This document shows positions 25,264-34,376 of a stretch of DNA of 36,362 nt, one piece after another (the stretch's first letter is position 1; each line of letters starts with the position of its first letter). The stretch lies in the NCBI GenBank assembly GCA_947626225.1, contig CANQRH010000009.1:1-36362 (forward strand), read 5' to 3'. Position numbers and translations under genes: made by a program. The notes under the pieces are model-generated. The model saw only the letters and a list, made by a program, of their open reading frames with translations, was not told the DNA's origin and did not search any database. Source of the DNA: Candidatus Gastranaerophilales bacterium (lineage in GTDB: Bacteria; Cyanobacteriota; Vampirovibrionia; Gastranaerophilales; Gastranaerophilaceae).

Positions 25264-27537
25264 ATGAATGTGAGAAAAAATTTAAGAGCCCGTGAGCTTG
25301 GCATGCTCATCGGGAGCTCTCGGCAAACGAGAGGTTTAGGTAATTTCAGCCGTTTTAATTATTATGCGTTTTCGCTTGCGGAAATGATGGTAGTCATGCT
25401 TATAATGAGCATTGTTTTGGCTGCGATGGCGCCGATGATTACAACGAGGATAAAAGCCGATCAGGCATTGAAAGCAGCCGGAATAGCATCATCAGGCGGA
25501 AGTTCGGATAACGAAGGCCCGTGGAAATGGGTTGAAAATTCGGATACAGATGCGTATTCAGAGGCTTCAAGAAACATGATAGGTCAAACCGAAGCCGAAA
25601 CTAAAGATGGCGATGCAATGCTGATTATCAATACCGGAGATGATAATAAAGATGGCATTTTGTTCAAGGGTATGGCAAATAGTTACAAGGACAAATTTGC
25701 CGGACATATTAAAATGCTCAGAACAAAATCCGGTTCAAGTTACTATGACAATTTAATTATGGGTACAATAGTTTCATATTCCGAAGGGTGGGATGGAGCT
25801 GTAGCAGTTGGTTTTGATAATCGACCGAATGATTTAAATTGTGTTTTATTCGGACGTGGTAATTCGACTTATTGGCCGTATTCTACGGCAATTGGATTTA
25901 ATAATTCCGTAAGTGCCAAAAGAACCCCGGGCTATTCTACTGCAGTGGGGTATGGAAACAGTTCAAATTCTTCATATACTCTGTTAGTTGGGTATCAGAA
26001 CGAAACCAAATCCGATTATCAAGGACCTGTAAATTTTAGTCAAAATCAAGGTCCTTATGGTGATTATATATATTATCCGACAGAAAATACTCTGGTAGGT
26101 TATAAAAATGCAGTAATTGCAAACGGTGCCTCTGTATTCGGATACTCTAATACGGTAAGGGCAAATAATGCATCGGCTTTTGGGTATAAAAATAATGTAA
26201 TTGTAAGCCGAAGCCATACAAGTGATGTTCCGTCCTTTGCGTGCGGAACTTCCAATACCGTATATACAGGATTTGCAGTAGGTTCTAATAATTCAATTGA
26301 TGGCGGCTATTTTACGGTTGGTAAGAGTAATTCATGTACAAACGGATCTGCAGTTGGCGTAAGTAATACCGCAACAGGCGGAATGGCATTTGGAACCAGT
26401 AATAAAACTTCTGCAGGTTATGTTTTTGGATATGGTAATAATTCTTCTTCATCCGATGTTTTTGGTTTTGCCAATAGTGTTACATCAACAGGTTGTGGCG
26501 AGACTACAGTCATAGGTTGTCGTAATGAAATTACCGTCGATTCTAATTATAGTTTTGTGGCAGGGCATAAGAACAGTATTTCTTCCCCTTCCTCTTATTA
26601 TGGTTCTAACACTGTGGTCGGTGTTTCAAATAAAGTTAGTAATGGCAAGGGCATGGCAACAGTAGTGGGATTAGGTAATGAAGTCAGCGCTCAAGAAGCG
26701 GTAGCTATGGGGCGTAAGACTATTGCTTCGGGAGATTATTCTTTGGCTGTGGGTACTGAGACAACCAGCTGGGGTTCATACACAAAGGCTTCCGGAAAAT
26801 ACTCAGTGGCGGTTGGGGGCAGTTGTACGTCATCAGGAGAGTATGCATTATCTTTTGGTACAATAAGTACAGCATCCGGAATCGGTTCTATAGCTATAGG
26901 ACACAGAGCTGTTGCTAAAGGAGATTATTCTGTTGCCATCGGCTCTACCCAAGATTCCGGTACAGTTGAACCACCAAAAGCTAATGCTGACTGGTCTGTA
27001 GCAATCGGATATGGCGCAGTAGCAGATAACCCTTATGATGTTGTGATTGGTACGCCTTATTATTCTACAGTCAGAGTCCCCATCTTACAAGCATCGATTC
27101 TTAGGGTTGGCAACGGATCTTCCGGCAACGAAGTTCTTTTAGTTAATGGCGGGGTGGTTACCGTCGACGGTACACTTAAAGTTAACGGTACAACGGTCCA
27201 ATCGGACAAACGCCTAAAATATATTAAAGGTGAAAATAAAAACGGATTAGACGCAATCAAAAAGATAAAAGTCTACAACTTCACCTTCAAAAAAGATAAA
27301 GACAAAGAACCCAGAGTCGGCGTCATAGCACAGGAACTTCAAAAAATTCTTCCCGATGCCGTTAAAAAAGGCTCAGACGGGTTCTTAACCATTCGTATAG
27401 ATGACATCATCTATACGCTAGTCAATGCCGTAAAAGAACTTGATAAAAAAGTTTCCGAACTAACCCAAACCTTAAAACAGGTTCAAGCGGAACAAAAACG
27501 AATTAATCAGCGGCTCGATGCGTTGGAGAGAAAGTAA
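25264..27537 (+). CDS. Prepilin-signal / YadA-like head repeat / peptidase-S74 chaperone fusion
   Basis: 757 aa. (1) Residues 1-36: a basic leader. (2) YYA|FSLAEMMVVMLIMSIVLA, a prepilin peptidase site and anchor helix. (3) About residues 150-620: repeats of the trimeric-autotransporter head type, built on [ST]xAxGxxNxxxA, for example STAVGYGNSSNSSYTLLVGY, SAFGYKNNV and SVAIGYGAVADNPYDVVIG. (4) From about residue 640: VQSDKRLKYIKG, then GVIAQELQKILPDAVKK and IDDIIYTLVNAVKELDKK, the intramolecular chaperone of phage tail fibres (peptidase S74), with the self-cleavage Ser647 and Lys652 present, then a coiled-coil tail. Known: S74 domains trimerise fibres and then cleave themselves off. Inference: a trimeric, self-trimmed fibre held by a pilin-type membrane helix. 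Confidence 0.85.
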   Translation: MNVRKNLRARELGMLIGSSRQTRGLGNFSRFNYYAFSLAEMMVVMLIMSIVLAAMAPMITTRIKADQALKAAGIASSGGSSDNEGPWKWVENSDTDAYSEASRNMIGQTEAETKDGDAMLIINTGDDNKDGILFKGMANSYKDKFAGHIKMLRTKSGSSYYDNLIMGTIVSYSEGWDGAVAVGFDNRPNDLNCVLFGRGNSTYWPYSTAIGFNNSVSAKRTPGYSTAVGYGNSSNSSYTLLVGYQNETKSDYQGPVNFSQNQGPYGDYIYYPTENTLVGYKNAVIANGASVFGYSNTVRANNASAFGYKNNVIVSRSHTSDVPSFACGTSNTVYTGFAVGSNNSIDGGYFTVGKSNSCTNGSAVGVSNTATGGMAFGTSNKTSAGYVFGYGNNSSSSDVFGFANSVTSTGCGETTVIGCRNEITVDSNYSFVAGHKNSISSPSSYYGSNTVVGVSNKVSNGKGMATVVGLGNEVSAQEAVAMGRKTIASGDYSLAVGTETTSWGSYTKASGKYSVAVGGSCTSSGEYALSFGTISTASGIGSIAIGHRAVAKGDYSVAIGSTQDSGTVEPPKANADWSVAIGYGAVADNPYDVVIGTPYYSTVRVPILQASILRVGNGSSGNEVLLVNGGVVTVDGTLKVNGTTVQSDKRLKYIKGENKNGLDAIKKIKVYNFTFKKDKDKEPRVGVIAQELQKILPDAVKKGSDGFLTIRIDDIIYTLVNAVKELDKKVSELTQTLKQVQAEQKRINQRLDALERK

Positions 27538-27540
27538 ATT

Positions 27541-27900
27541 CGGACGTTGAAAAGTTAATAGAAAGTTATTAAGTTACTAGGTTAATAGTTACTAAGTTCG
27601 TTTCGGTTCGCTATGCGAACGAAATATAAAAAAACGACCGCAGTGCGCGCAGCACCCGCCGGAGGCATAAAGGCTATTAAAAGTTACTAAGTTATTAAGT
27701 TAGTAGTTATTAGGTTCATATCGGTGCTTCGCACGGAAATAGAAAAGTTACTGGGTTAATAGTTACTAGGTTATTAAGTTCAAATAGGTGCTTCGCACGG
27801 GAATGAAAAGTTACTAAGTTAATAGTTATTAAGTTATTAGGTTCTTATCGGTTCGCTACGGTTCGCTATGCGAACGGAATTTAAAAAGATTCTCATTTAA
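27541..27900. repeat. Repeat-rich 3' region: GTTAxTA heptamers alternating with GTGC-TTC-GCAC palindromes
   Basis: Three to four imperfect units of about 70-100 bp consist of a run of heptamers (GTTACTA, GTTAATA, GTTATTA, GTTAGTA joined by A or G), then a palindrome such as GGTTCGCTATGCGAAC or GGTGCTTCGCAC followed by GGAAAT. The GTGC-TTC-GCAC core is the opposite-strand form of the GAA-triloop palindrome of the array at 1-480. No gene is present. Depending on terminator use, it may be the transcribed 3' UTR of the S74 fibre gene. Confidence 0.85.
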
Positions 27901-27928
27901 GTAAGTCTTCGGACTTAATATCATTCCT

Positions 27929-27960
27929 CTCCTGCTATAAAACAGCAGGAGTTTTTTTTT
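27929..27960 (+). terminator. Intrinsic terminator beyond the repeat region
   Basis: CTCCTGCT (27929-27936) pairs with AGCAGGAG (27944-27951), followed by nine Ts. A UUCG-capped small hairpin (27903-27918) lies just before it. Confidence 0.9.
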
Positions 27961-27982
27961 ATTTGCTCTTATTGTAAATTCC

Positions 27983-28011
27983 TTGCCCAAATTCCGTTAT
28001 TGTTCTATCCT
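27983..28011 (+). promoter_or_regulatory. Putative promoter for a leaderless recN transcript
   Basis: TTGCCC (27983-27988), a 17-bp spacer and TATCCT (28006-28011) end 6 nt before the ATG at 28018. No Shine-Dalgarno sequence is seen. Confidence 0.4.
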
Positions 28012-28017
28012 GTAAGT

Positions 28018-29670
28018 ATGATAAAACAGCTTCGTATAAAAGATTATATTCTCATTGACGAACTTATCGCAAATTTTCATTCCGGTCTTAATGTTATTAC
28101 CGGTGAAACAGGCGCAGGCAAAAGTATACTTATAAACGCTATCGACTTGGTCTTTGCACCCCGCGTTCCTAAAGAAGTTATTAAAACCGGAACTGATAAA
28201 GCCGTTATTGAAATCGTCCTTGAAAATACAAAACACGATTTATCAAAACTGTTTGAAGAAAACGGTATCGACAACTTCGGCTCCGAAATCGTTATTACTA
28301 AAGAAATTACCGCTAATTCCGTGCGCTCCCGAGTTAACGGCTCTTTGGTTAATCAAGACTTCATTAAACAGCTTAAAAACATTTTTATTGATATTCATTC
28401 CCAACATCAAACTTATACAATTTTACAGCCCAAATACCATATCGCCCTGCTTGATAACTACGCCCGAACATCTTACGGCGATAAACTCATCTCTTACCGC
28501 AAAAAATTTCAGGAATATACAAATCTGCAAAATAAACTGCAAGCCCTGAAATCAGCCTCCGATATGACAGAAAGCCAAATCGAGTTTTTGAAATTCCGTA
28601 TAAACGAAATCGAAACCGCTAATATTACATCAGCTGACGAAGATAAACAGCTTGCGGATGAACTTGAAGTGCTTGAAAATGCCGAAAAACTTAAAGAACT
28701 TACCGGAACTTCATACTGGGCAATTAACGGTGATGACGGCTCGGTTATTGAAGCCTTAACCCGAATTAAACAAAATATCTCTAAAGCTGTTTCTTATGAC
28801 AATTCTTTGGAAGAAGTTGAACAAAGTTTTGCGGATGCCGTCGAAAACCTTAAAGACTGCTCCGGCAGACTGCGCGATTACAGTCAGAATATGTCTTGCG
28901 ATACCGAAAGACTTAACCAAATTCAAGAAAGACAATTCCTGCTTGATAAATTAAAACATAAATACGGCGGAACACTCGAAAATGTAATGAAAAGTTATGA
29001 TGAATTTTCAAAAGAGCTTAACGGGATTGAATTTTCCGCCCAAAATATTGAAGAAACGGAAAAAGAAATTGCCGAAACCCGCTGTGAACTGGAGATTATG
29101 GCTCAACAGATAAGCGAAAATCGTAAAAATTATGCAAAAGTCTTGTCTTCGCTCGTCTGCGAAAAATTGGAGAAACTGGAACTTCCCAAAGCCAGATTTG
29201 AAATATCCGTCAAGGAAAAAGAACTTTGCCCCGACGGCATTGATGAAGTTGAATTCTTGATTTCCACCAACGTATCGGAAGATTTAAAACCGCTTGCCAA
29301 AGTCGCTTCAGGCGGAGAAATTTCCCGCGTTATGCTTGCCGTTAAATCTATTTTTGCCGAAAGTGACGATATTAATACGGTTATTTTCGATGAAATTGAT
29401 ACCGGAATTTCGGGTAAAGCTTCTCAAAGCGTAGCTGATGAAATCGTTCAGCTTTCCGAATATCATCAAATTATTTTGATTACTCATCAGGCTATTATCG
29501 CTTCTAAAGCCGATAAGCATTTTTATATTAAGAAATCGCAAAATAATGAAACCAAAGTTGATGTTTATGTGCTTACGGGTGAAAATCGCGTAAAAGCCCT
29601 CGCTGAGCTTGCCGGAGGAGAAATAAACGAACAATCCGTAGAATTTGCCAAATCTTTAATTTTGAATTAG
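28018..29670 (+). CDS. recN: DNA repair protein RecN
   Basis: 550 aa, the family length. An SMC-like ATPase of double-strand-break repair: Walker A GETGAGKS at residues 29-36, a Q-loop region SQHQTY, a central coiled coil (about 150-370), the ABC signature ASGGEISRVMLAVKSI, Walker B TVIFDEIDTGISG and a distal ITHQAIIASKADKHF. RecN gathers broken ends and stimulates RecA-dependent repair. The start at 28018 is preferred to an in-frame TTG at 28000 because MIKQLRIKDYILID is the normal N-terminus. A LexA box was not identified. The M16 peptidase follows after 37 bp and may be co-transcribed. Confidence 0.97.
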   Translation: MIKQLRIKDYILIDELIANFHSGLNVITGETGAGKSILINAIDLVFAPRVPKEVIKTGTDKAVIEIVLENTKHDLSKLFEENGIDNFGSEIVITKEITANSVRSRVNGSLVNQDFIKQLKNIFIDIHSQHQTYTILQPKYHIALLDNYARTSYGDKLISYRKKFQEYTNLQNKLQALKSASDMTESQIEFLKFRINEIETANITSADEDKQLADELEVLENAEKLKELTGTSYWAINGDDGSVIEALTRIKQNISKAVSYDNSLEEVEQSFADAVENLKDCSGRLRDYSQNMSCDTERLNQIQERQFLLDKLKHKYGGTLENVMKSYDEFSKELNGIEFSAQNIEETEKEIAETRCELEIMAQQISENRKNYAKVLSSLVCEKLEKLELPKARFEISVKEKELCPDGIDEVEFLISTNVSEDLKPLAKVASGGEISRVMLAVKSIFAESDDINTVIFDEIDTGISGKASQSVADEIVQLSEYHQIILITHQAIIASKADKHFYIKKSQNNETKVDVYVLTGENRVKALAELAGGEINEQSVEFAKSLILN

Positions 29671-29707
29671 ATGGCAATTTTTTCCGTTCTCATGTTTTTA
29701 TATAAAT

Positions 29708-32476
29708 ATGGTTAGAATTTATCGTGTAAATAGTGTGCCGAATTATAATTCAATTAATCTGTCGTTTAAAAGTGCGCAAACACAGACTAATCCGCAGATT
29801 ACCGAACTCCCGAATACAATTCCCGATTTCTCGGTGAAAACGCCAATAAAATATTCCAAAATCGGAGAGATGAATTTCCCTTACGATACAAAAGCTTATT
29901 TTTATAAGCTTGCTAACGGTCAAAAAGTAGTTATTGTACCGCTTGAAGGTGAAACCGTTTTGAGAACCTACGTAAACACCGGTTCAATGAACGAACCCGA
30001 TAACCTGCGCGGTATAAGCCATTATATTGAACATAACTTATTCAACGGCTCTGAAGGCTTGAAAGAAGGCGACTTCTTCAAACAGGTCAATAAAATGGGC
30101 GCATCTACAAATGCTTCTACCGGTTTCGGTGAAACAAATTATTATATAAGTTCTAACCTCTTAAACGAGTCGGATCTGGAAAATAAAATTAAACTCCACG
30201 CTTCAATGCTTGAAACTCCTTTGTTTGCAGTTGAAAAGCTGGAAAAAGAAAAAGGAATCGTTAATTCCGAAATAAATATGATTACGTCTAATCCGATTAA
30301 TATTGCCGTTAATAAGATGCTCAAAAATCTTTACGGTATAAAAACAACTTCTGCCGATATGATTGGCGGAACTACCGATAATATTACCAATCTGTCACGG
30401 GAAGATGTTGTAAATTATTATGAAAATAACTATTATCCCGCAAATATGGTAACGGTTGTTACGGGAAACGTCAATCCCGATGATACCATGAAACTTATAT
30501 CAAAATATTTTACGTCCGATAAACAACCGTCAAATAACAGGCATGTTGAAAACTTAAATCCTATTCAAAAAACCGTCAGAGAAGACATTATTTCCGATAA
30601 AGCAACGGCTTCCTCAATAGTTGCGGGGTTTGATGTGACGGGTGATGTTAAAGAAAGAATTTATCTTCAGGCACTGGCAAGACTTTTATCTAATTCCCCA
30701 AATTCCCGTATAGACAAAAAATTGAAAGAATTTAATACGGGTTCGGTTATCAGACAGGAAAAAATGTCTTCTGACGGCACAAGAGCTTTTATTTTTATGG
30801 CTGATTCCACCGAAGAAAATTCGGAAAAAGTTTTGAAAACATTCTTTACCGAAATCGCCAATATCGCCAATAATCCGCCCTCAGATGCCGAAATGAAAAT
30901 TATTAAAAAATATCTGCTGAAAAACTTTTCGGATACCTTTGAAATGTCTTTTGCCGCCAACGATGCAATAGGAACCTCAGTTCTTGAAGGTATTGAAGAC
31001 TCTTTGAACTCTTATGAACAAATCGTAAATTCCATGACAGCGCAAGATTTGGTTGATACCGCAAAAAAATACCTCGATATTAACAAAGTTTCCGTAACCG
31101 TTGTACATCCTTCAAGTGCGACTGAGGAAAGTATTAAACGAAATTATCAGTTGGCGTTTACCGGGAATATAACCCCGATTAAACCCGTAAGCCCATATAA
31201 TTTGAACAATAATTACAGAGTTATTCTTCAAAATTCCAAAACCAATAACGCAGATATATTATTTAAGCTCGGTATAGATAAAGACTATATTACAAAACCT
31301 TCCGCATCTTTGGTGTTGTCGGAAATTCTAAATGAAGGCTCCGCTTTCAAAGATAAAGAAAATTTTGATAATGCCCTTGCAGAAGAAGGTATTGAAAAAG
31401 GATTTTATGCAAACGAAAGAGCTGTCGGCAGTGCAATTTCCTGTGACAGTACAAATATTTCCACAGCAATGAAAGCTTTAAAAGAAGTTATTGAACATCC
31501 GCGATTTGAAATGAAAAAATTTGAACAGGCAAAATCAAGGATTAAAGATGCAATTTTAACTTCCGAGAAATCCGCATTTGACAAGCTTGATGCAGAATTG
31601 TTTAAGGGGCTTCCCGATGGTTATACTAAAGATGATATACTGAAAAGCCTTGACAATCTTTCAATTGATGATGTCAAAAACTTGTATAATCATATTATAC
31701 AAAATGCTCAAGGCTCAATTGCAATTTCCGCTCCGTTTGACAAAAATCCGGATTTAAAAAATATAGTATTTTCGGAAGTATCACAGTTTCCGGGTGTAAA
31801 AGAATTTAAAGAACAAATGCTTTGCGATACTTATAAGCCGACCGGCGAAATTAAAGTTTTGACCGATACGGATTTTAAAAATCAGGCGGAAATAGTTCAG
31901 GCATATAAATTCCCGATAAACGGAAATCTCAAAGACAAAGCTGCATTGCAACTTTTAAATATAATCCTCGGCGGTAACCCTTCATCAAGACTGTTTACTG
32001 ATTTGAGAGAAAAAGAAAAACTTGCCTATCACGTCCGCTCAAATTATTCAAATAGTGATAATACCGGTATATTTACCTTAAAAATCGAAACAACCACCGA
32101 AAATAAAGAAACGGGAGAAACCTCTTTTGACAATGTTAAAAAATCTCTTGAAGGTTTCAAGCGCCATATTAATCTTATTAAATCAGAAAAAGTTTCGGAA
32201 GATGAATTGAATAACGCAAAGCTCAGCCTGAAAAACTCTGTATTAAACAGTGTTCAAACATCCGCTCAGAAAAATACAGAACTGATTATTAATGCAAGTT
32301 CGCCCTACGGTATTTACAGAACAAATGAATATTTTGAAATGATAGATACCATAACCGCCGACGATATTTTGAACGCGGCTAAATACGTTTTTTCAAACAA
32401 ACCCGTTTATTCAATTCTTGCAACCGAAAATACTCTTAAAGCAAATCAGGATTATCTTCTAAATATCTCTGTATGA
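29708..32476 (+). CDS. Two-domain M16-family zinc metallopeptidase
   Basis: 922 aa. Catalytic HxxEH is HYIEH (His105, Glu108, His109), the inverted zinc motif of the pitrilysin/insulinase family, with the distal Glu in KGIVNSEINM. A second M16 half covers about residues 490-920 and lacks HxxEH, but keeps the R/Y pair region NPSSRLFTDLREKEKLAYHV, the expected inactive partner. Active and inactive halves form a closed chamber that degrades peptides. There is no signal peptide. Before the first domain is an N-terminal NLSFKSAQ, and LAFTGNITP sits at the junction of the halves; both resemble the F[K/T]G motifs of the giant GH13 enzyme. The 3' end overlaps the convergent DUF378 gene by 18 nt. Confidence 0.93.
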   Translation: MVRIYRVNSVPNYNSINLSFKSAQTQTNPQITELPNTIPDFSVKTPIKYSKIGEMNFPYDTKAYFYKLANGQKVVIVPLEGETVLRTYVNTGSMNEPDNLRGISHYIEHNLFNGSEGLKEGDFFKQVNKMGASTNASTGFGETNYYISSNLLNESDLENKIKLHASMLETPLFAVEKLEKEKGIVNSEINMITSNPINIAVNKMLKNLYGIKTTSADMIGGTTDNITNLSREDVVNYYENNYYPANMVTVVTGNVNPDDTMKLISKYFTSDKQPSNNRHVENLNPIQKTVREDIISDKATASSIVAGFDVTGDVKERIYLQALARLLSNSPNSRIDKKLKEFNTGSVIRQEKMSSDGTRAFIFMADSTEENSEKVLKTFFTEIANIANNPPSDAEMKIIKKYLLKNFSDTFEMSFAANDAIGTSVLEGIEDSLNSYEQIVNSMTAQDLVDTAKKYLDINKVSVTVVHPSSATEESIKRNYQLAFTGNITPIKPVSPYNLNNNYRVILQNSKTNNADILFKLGIDKDYITKPSASLVLSEILNEGSAFKDKENFDNALAEEGIEKGFYANERAVGSAISCDSTNISTAMKALKEVIEHPRFEMKKFEQAKSRIKDAILTSEKSAFDKLDAELFKGLPDGYTKDDILKSLDNLSIDDVKNLYNHIIQNAQGSIAISAPFDKNPDLKNIVFSEVSQFPGVKEFKEQMLCDTYKPTGEIKVLTDTDFKNQAEIVQAYKFPINGNLKDKAALQLLNIILGGNPSSRLFTDLREKEKLAYHVRSNYSNSDNTGIFTLKIETTTENKETGETSFDNVKKSLEGFKRHINLIKSEKVSEDELNNAKLSLKNSVLNSVQTSAQKNTELIINASSPYGIYRTNEYFEMIDTITADDILNAAKYVFSNKPVYSILATENTLKANQDYLLNISV

Positions 32477-32650
32477 CAAAAGCATATAGATAATTGCACT
32501 GATACCTATTAATGAATAGATAATCCTTGCAACCATTGTCATTTCACCGAAAAGCATTGATACAAGGTTAATATTGAAAAGCCCTACCAATCCCCAGTTT
32601 ATTGCGCCAATGATAACCAAGATGTAAGTAATAATTCTTAGTGCGTGCAT
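32459..32650 (-). CDS. DUF378 small membrane protein
   Basis: 63 aa with two transmembrane helices. It matches the DUF378 (YuzA-like) pattern: LRIITYILVIIGAINWGLVG, then LFNINLVSMLFG, then a second helix with YSLIGISAIIYML. Function is unknown in the family. AAGGAGGA precedes the ATG. It is convergent with and overlaps the M16 peptidase gene. Confidence 0.93.
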   Translation of the reverse strand: MHALRIITYILVIIGAINWGLVGLFNINLVSMLFGEMTMVARIIYSLIGISAIIYMLLSYRDI

Positions 32651-32779
32651 GATTTATCCTCCTTTTCGGATAAATTATTTACCGTATTAAGAAAAAATAT
32701 AATCCGTCATTCGGGTAAAATTTTATGCATAAATAATATTAAATTGTTAAAAATATCCAAATTGCTTCTTAATTAGTCC

Positions 32780-32956
32780 GTAGGTTGAGCATACTTGCCC
32801 GACAAAATAAAATATACTTACTCTGCCGAGAAAATGATTATTGTAAAATGACAGTTGGTTTGATTATTTTGAGCAGGGAATTAGATTATTGAAAAATGTA
32901 GGTTGGCATTACTATGCCAACAATTAAAATTTGTCGGATTAGTAAATCCGACCTAC
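32780..32956. mobile_element. MITE/REP-like element, copy 1 (177 bp)
   Basis: Ends are imperfect inverted repeats of about 26 bp: GTAGGTTGAGCATACTTGCC... at 32780 and the complement of ...GGATTAGTAAATCCGACCTAC ending at 32956. Inside, hairpins share the form GTYGGxxx-TACT-xxxCCRAC, for example GTTGGCATTACTATGCCAAC (8-bp stem) and GTCGGATT-AGTA-AATCCGAC. It carries no protein-coding capacity. A second direct copy lies at 34377-34554 with near identity, including parts of the right flank (ATAACTTT). With the hairpin at 33013-33043 it accounts for most of the 400-bp gap between DUF378 and the glycosyltransferase. Confidence 0.8.
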
Positions 32957-33012
32957 ATAACTTTATAACGACAACATGGATTATCCCGCAACAAAACCTG
33001 TGGAAGAATAGC

Positions 33013-33043
33013 CTGTCTGTTGGGCTGGTATGCCAACAGACAG
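33013..33043. repeat. 11-bp-stem hairpin of the same REP-like family
   Basis: CTGTCTGTTGG (33013-33023) and CCAACAGACAG (33033-33043) enclose a 9-nt loop. The core GTTGG...CCAAC matches the element hairpins. It lies just past the stop of the minus-strand glycosyltransferase but has no T-run on that strand. Confidence 0.7.
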
Positions 33044-33051
33044 ACCTATTT

Positions 33052-33906
33052 CTATTTTTTAAGACTATAAACCGGAATGTTAAAAATCCGTATCGTTTTT
33101 TGTTCGGAGTTTTCAGAAATTTTTAATATGGTTTGTCCGAATATTCTAACTCTTTTTACTTGCAGTATTTTGGGTGTTAAGTCGATATTTCTTTCAGCAA
33201 AAAACTTTACGGAAAATTTGTGAGCGTAATCGACATCCTTCAAAGCTTTTTTATCTCTCCTTTTGACAAGAGTATTTGTACCTCTCCAATAATAATAGTA
33301 AGTATTCGGCACGGTAACTATTTTATTTGAATAATATAATACCTGAGGAGTAAAAATTATGTCCTCATAAATTCTGCCTTCCTCAAACTTTAAATTATTA
33401 CGTATTAAAAATTCAGTACGGTAAATTTTATTCCATACATAAGATAGTTTCGGCAAACAACATAAATTCACTTTTTCTTTGAAATCGGAACTGCACACAA
33501 AATTGTTGAACTTTAAATAATACTTTCGCCTGAATTTATGCAGTCTGATTATACCGCCTACGGCAATATCCGCCTGATATTCCGCAGCCGCATTATACAA
33601 TTTTTCCGTAAAATTGTTATCTACCCAGTCATCACTGTCAATAAAACATACATATTCACCTTGTGCGACATTCAATCCTCTGTTACGAGCGGACGAAAGT
33701 CCGGAATTACACTGATGAATAACGGTCATGTTTGAATGTTTACGGCAATAATCGTCAAGAATATGTGCGGAATTATCCGTCGAGCCGTCATCAATACAAA
33801 TAAGCTCAATTTCTTTTAAAGTTTGCGCTGTGAGGCTGTCTAAACATCTTTTCAAAAACTTTTCCGAATTATAAACAGGTATTATTATTGATACCAAATA
33901 TCTCAT
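33052..33906 (-). CDS. GT2-family glycosyltransferase
   Basis: 284 aa. The GT-A fold of family 2: VSIIIPVYNSEKFLKRCLDSL at the N-terminus, ICIDDGSTDNS (nucleotide-binding Asp), GLSSARNRGL, and CFIDSDDWVD with the DxD-type metal ligand near residue 95. A acceptor-side region with YEDIIFTPQVLYYSNKI follows. Such enzymes add sugars to surface glycans; donor and acceptor cannot be read from sequence. No transmembrane helix is visible. It stands alone between two element copies, not in a polysaccharide cluster, which suggests a transferred single-gene cassette. No good Shine-Dalgarno sequence precedes the ATG. Confidence 0.94.
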   Translation of the reverse strand: MRYLVSIIIPVYNSEKFLKRCLDSLTAQTLKEIELICIDDGSTDNSAHILDDYCRKHSNMTVIHQCNSGLSSARNRGLNVAQGEYVCFIDSDDWVDNNFTEKLYNAAAEYQADIAVGGIIRLHKFRRKYYLKFNNFVCSSDFKEKVNLCCLPKLSYVWNKIYRTEFLIRNNLKFEEGRIYEDIIFTPQVLYYSNKIVTVPNTYYYYWRGTNTLVKRRDKKALKDVDYAHKFSVKFFAERNIDLTPKILQVKRVRIFGQTILKISENSEQKTIRIFNIPVYSLKK

Positions 33907-34022
33907 TTATAGTTCCAATTTTAACGGCTAATTCTACTTAATGGTTATAATATATAATAAATAAGTAGAATTTGTCAATAATTTACCCATAAATAGGTAG
34001 TTTTATGCGTGTATATATTTTA

Positions 34023-34028
34023 TATAAT
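34023..34028 (+). promoter_or_regulatory. -10 box for a leaderless XRE-regulator transcript
   Basis: A perfect TATAAT ends 7 nt before the ATG at 34036. No Shine-Dalgarno sequence is present and the -35 region is weak. Confidence 0.45.
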
Positions 34029-34035
34029 TAAAATT

Positions 34036-34368
34036 ATGGGCAGTGAAGTTGCAAAATTGTTAGGAAAGCGAATAAAAGAACTGCGTAAATCTCTCGGAAT
34101 AACGCAAATTGAGCTTGCCGAAAAAGTTGATGTAGATCCGAAATACGTCAGCAGAATCGAAACCGGCATATCAAATCCTTCACTTAAAACCGTTGAAAAA
34201 ATTTCGGAAATAATGAATGTTGATGTAGCAAGATTATTTAAACCGGATGAAATAAATGAAAAAAACAAAATTATTTCCAAAATTACTGAAAGGTTGCATT
34301 CTACTTCTTTAAAAAATGCCCAAACAATATACGAAATAAGCGAACAAATTATCTCCAGATATCAATAA
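34036..34368 (+). CDS. XRE/Cro-CI-family helix-turn-helix regulator
   Basis: 110 aa from the ATG at 34036 (an in-frame start at 34009 would overlap the TATAAT box). The HTH is residues 9-64: LGKRIKELRKSLGITQIELAEKVDVDPKYVSRIETGISNPSLKTVEKISEIMNV-type pattern with an ETG between recognition helix and next helix. A 45-residue helical tail may dimerise. It is divergent from the glycosyltransferase, 129 bp away, and may control it; the intervening DNA has several TAAATAGGTAG/TAAATAAGTAG-like sequences that could be operators. No toxin partner is seen. Confidence 0.9.
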   Translation: MGSEVAKLLGKRIKELRKSLGITQIELAEKVDVDPKYVSRIETGISNPSLKTVEKISEIMNVDVARLFKPDEINEKNKIISKITERLHSTSLKNAQTIYEISEQIISRYQ

Positions 34369-34376
34369 AAAATCTT

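Noticed and set aside
33013-33043. Terminator for the glycosyltransferase
   Set aside because: Strong stem but no U-run after it on the minus strand; better explained as a member of the REP-like family.
32914-33126. 70-aa plus-strand ORF across the element end
   Set aside because: Runs through the hairpin repeats and the opposite strand of the glycosyltransferase; no ribosome site.
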